Positions 13,072 through 14,069 of a stretch of DNA of 14,069 nt are shown piece after piece (positions within the stretch are counted from its first letter, which is position 1; each line of letters opens with the position of its first letter). Location: contig JAGWHV010000015.1 in NCBI GenBank assembly GCA_028866595.1, forward strand, positions 1 to 14,069. The letters are read 5' to 3'. This DNA comes from Patescibacteria group bacterium. GTDB lineage: Bacteria > Patescibacteriota > Minisyncoccia > Phycocordibacterales > UBA6065. The position numbers and the translations under genes were made by a program. Under the pieces are notes generated by a model. The model did not search any database. It saw nothing but the letters and a program-made list of their open reading frames with translations, and had not been told where the DNA came from.

Positions 13072-13284
13072 ATGACCCCGACTCCCGAACATTATGCTCT
13101 CGCGGCCGATCCCGATCAGCTCCTCTGCCGCTATACCCAGCTCGCATACTCCGCTCCGCAGACGGATGGCGACAAGGACGAGATGCAGGCGATCCTCGCC
13201 CGCCTCGGCCTGACCGCTGCCGAAGCCCTGGAAAAAGGCGAACAGCTCTTTTTCGGCAACAGGCGCCCGCCAACCGCGAGCTAG
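13072..13284 (+). CDS. Small hypothetical protein (70 residues)
   Basis: I do not recognise this protein. From ATG 13072 it reads 70 residues, soluble and acidic, with a helical look (DEMQAILARLGLTAAEALEK, about 36-55) and no cysteine-pair motif or membrane segment. A good promoter sits just before it and a strong terminator just after (13307), so it is probably a monocistronic real gene. An in-frame TTG at 13039 would start inside the promoter and is rejected. Its codon use resembles that of gyrB. No Shine-Dalgarno is seen. Confidence 0.65.
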   Translation: MTPTPEHYALAADPDQLLCRYTQLAYSAPQTDGDKDEMQAILARLGLTAAEALEKGEQLFFGNRRPPTAS

Positions 13285-13306
13285 TCGAATAAAGGCTTTA
13301 TATAGG

Positions 13307-13337
13307 CCGCCAAAACGTCGTTTTTTGGCGGTTTTTT
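13307..13337 (+). terminator. Strong Rho-independent terminator
   Basis: CCGCCAAAA (13307-13315) pairs perfectly with TTTTGGCGG (13323-13331) around a 7-nt loop, followed by six T (13332-13337). It ends the small-gene unit. It isolates the next gene from gyrB. Confidence 0.92.
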
Positions 13338-13354
13338 CATGGTACGTCGTATGC

Positions 13355-13382
13355 TTGACAAATATATGTATCGATGTATAAT
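13355..13382 (+). promoter_or_regulatory. Consensus sigma70-type promoter of the 149-codon orphan gene
   Basis: A perfect TTGACA (13355-13360), a 16-nt AT-rich spacer and a perfect TATAAT (13377-13382). This is the closest match to the textbook promoter in the window. The surroundings (13351-13390) are far more AT-rich than the rest. The ATG is 51 nt downstream, so this mRNA has a real leader of about 44 nt, unlike most neighbours. Confidence 0.85.
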
Positions 13383-13433
13383 ATACCAGTAACCCTGAAA
13401 TTCTAACAACCTTCAAGAGAAAGCACTTCGCAA

Positions 13434-13883
13434 ATGTATCGTCGCAATGAATGGTCGGGTGTCACCGGCCGCCAGTTCGAAGAAGAGTTCGTCGCTGAGT
13501 TCCGGTCAGTCTGGGACGGGAGCTACATCCCGTTCCGCCGCGCGATGGAGATCGTGCGGCGGAACCAGCCCCGGAATGCGGTGCACGCGGAGGGCCAGCG
13601 CCTCCTCGTCGCCATCGCAGAGGCGATGGGCGTCTCCGTGAACGAGCTCACGCTCTTCACGGCGGCGGGCAACAACGCCTTGGACTGGTTCCACAAAGTC
13701 GATGCGTTCATCGACTTCCGTGGGGTGACCGTCAACCTCGACTTCAAGATGCGGAACCTCGATAGCCGTAAGGCGTTCGTGGTCCGCCCCCTCGACGTCG
13801 AGAACGGTTTCAGCTTCCTGGCCCAGAGCATCGCATCGTTCATCCGTCGCGGGATGGACATGCGGGGACTGGTACCGGTTTAG
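13434..13883 (+). CDS. Hypothetical protein, possible restriction-endonuclease-like fold
   Basis: I do not firmly recognise this 149-residue protein. It has no membrane segment or signal peptide. An N-terminal helix (RQFEEEFVAEFRSVW, 13-27) precedes a mixed middle part and the segment HKVDAFIDFRGVTVNLDFKM (87-106). The spacing of Asp90, Asp103 and Lys105 (D, then DxK across two beta strands), with Glu residues in the preceding helix (16-18), resembles the PD-(D/E)XK nuclease pattern. This is inference from pattern only; all family assignments need structure comparison. Codon use differs from the housekeeping genes (more GTG, CGG, AAC, GCG). It has its own consensus promoter and terminator and sits between two terminators as an isolated unit, suggesting a lineage-specific or acquired gene. 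Confidence 0.75.
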   Translation: MYRRNEWSGVTGRQFEEEFVAEFRSVWDGSYIPFRRAMEIVRRNQPRNAVHAEGQRLLVAIAEAMGVSVNELTLFTAAGNNALDWFHKVDAFIDFRGVTVNLDFKMRNLDSRKAFVVRPLDVENGFSFLAQSIASFIRRGMDMRGLVPV

Positions 13884-13902
13884 GCCGACACTCTTCTTTT
13901 GC

Positions 13903-13932
13903 CAAGCGCTCCTCACGGGGCGCTTGTTCATT
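13903..13932 (+). terminator. Terminator after the 149-codon gene
   Basis: CAAGCGCTCC (13903-13912), loop TCAC, GGGGCGCTTG (13917-13926) form a 10-bp stem with one G-T wobble, followed by the T-rich TTCATTTCT. It lies 20 nt after the stop codon. Confidence 0.8.
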
Positions 13933-13969
13933 TCTCCTGCGAGCCATTTGACACCCGCCCCGGCGCAAG

Positions 13970-13990
13970 CCCCGCGCTTCTAGCGCGGGG
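13970..13990. other. GC-rich perfect hairpin in the last intergenic gap
   Basis: CCCCGCGCT (13970-13978), loop TCT, AGCGCGGGG (13982-13990) form a 9-bp perfect stem. No T tract follows on either strand, so it is not a standard terminator. It lies 29 nt upstream of the -10 box of the next gene. It may be a regulatory or boundary structure. Function unknown. Confidence 0.5.
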
Positions 13991-14019
13991 GAAAAGCCAA
14001 ATCCCTGCCTCCATTGCGA

Positions 14020-14025
14020 TACAAT
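14020..14025 (+). promoter_or_regulatory. -10 box of the right-edge gene, leaderless type
   Basis: TACAAT lies 6 nt before the ATG at 14032. No clear -35 lies at the proper distance. The intervening GAAAGG abuts the ATG and is too close for a normal Shine-Dalgarno. Confidence 0.45.
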
Positions 14026-14031
14026 GAAAGG

Positions 14032-14069
14032 ATGCAAAAACCGATATTCTGGCGGGGAGGTCACACAAT
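14032..14069 (+). CDS. Start of a gene running out of the window
   Basis: From ATG 14032 the frame is open to the window end and encodes MQKPIFWRGGHT. The -10-like box 6 nt upstream follows the spacing seen for other genes here, which supports a start at this ATG. Twelve residues are too few to name a product. Confidence 0.4.
   Translation, partial: MQKPIFWRGGHT

Overview
The window reads as a chromosomal stretch from an uncultivated, small-genome bacterium of the Candidate Phyla Radiation (Patescibacteria, probably a GC-rich Parcubacteria/Paceibacteria lineage such as Kaiserbacteria or a relative). This placement is inference. It rests on unusually trimmed housekeeping proteins (PheS without its N-terminal tRNA-binding arm, PheT without its EMAP-like domain, a 327-residue RF1, a 194-residue EF-Ts), on very short intergenic regions, on the near absence of Shine-Dalgarno sequences, and on promoters that sit almost on top of start codons. 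The standard bacterial code (table 11) fits, and TGA is used as a stop.

Layout, left to right. Positions 1-1970 hold the end of a class II fructose-bisphosphate aldolase gene, overlapped by 4 nt by a GlcD/DLD-type FAD oxidase gene. Positions 2021-4474 hold three separately promoted genes: ribosomal protein bL25, a secreted coiled-coil protein with a C-terminal lytic transglycosylase domain, and zinc-free bL31. Positions 4605-7631 are a translation block: prfA, rpsB, tsf and a small membrane protein. tRNA-Thr(TGT) follows at 7643-7718. It faces a minus-strand orphan gene (7745-8116) that has its own consensus promoter and terminator. Then come pheS-pheT (8194-10866), gyrB (10951-13035), a 70-codon small gene (13072-13284), a 149-codon orphan with a strong sigma70-type promoter (13434-13883), and the first codons of another gene at the right edge (14032 onward). 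No gene-free stretch exceeds about 180 bases.

The most unusual structure is a family of three homologous palindromic elements, one in each gap between rpmE, prfA, rpsB and tsf (4478-4588, 5613-5722, 6482-6601). Each has a 74-75 nt core with the same architecture: TGAG, a 5-bp helix, a GGCGC-GACG-GCGCC hairpin, a 24-25 nt AT-rich hairpin, GTG, the other helix strand, then CGAA or CGAG. TGAG and CGAA form a tandem G-A mismatch step. The core sits inside long self-complementary arms of about 18-23 bp whose sequence differs completely from copy to copy. The 5-bp inner helix also changes at both partners in every copy. The third copy is inverted, and its left arm contains the rpsB stop codon. I do not recognise this element from any named family.

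A second window-wide theme is leaderless-type expression. At least eight genes have a TATAAT-like box only 6-10 nt before the ATG, which leaves essentially no 5' UTR. In the elements' gaps the downstream promoter lies at or beyond the element's end, so the elements would be transcribed, if at all, as the 3' end of the upstream gene's RNA.
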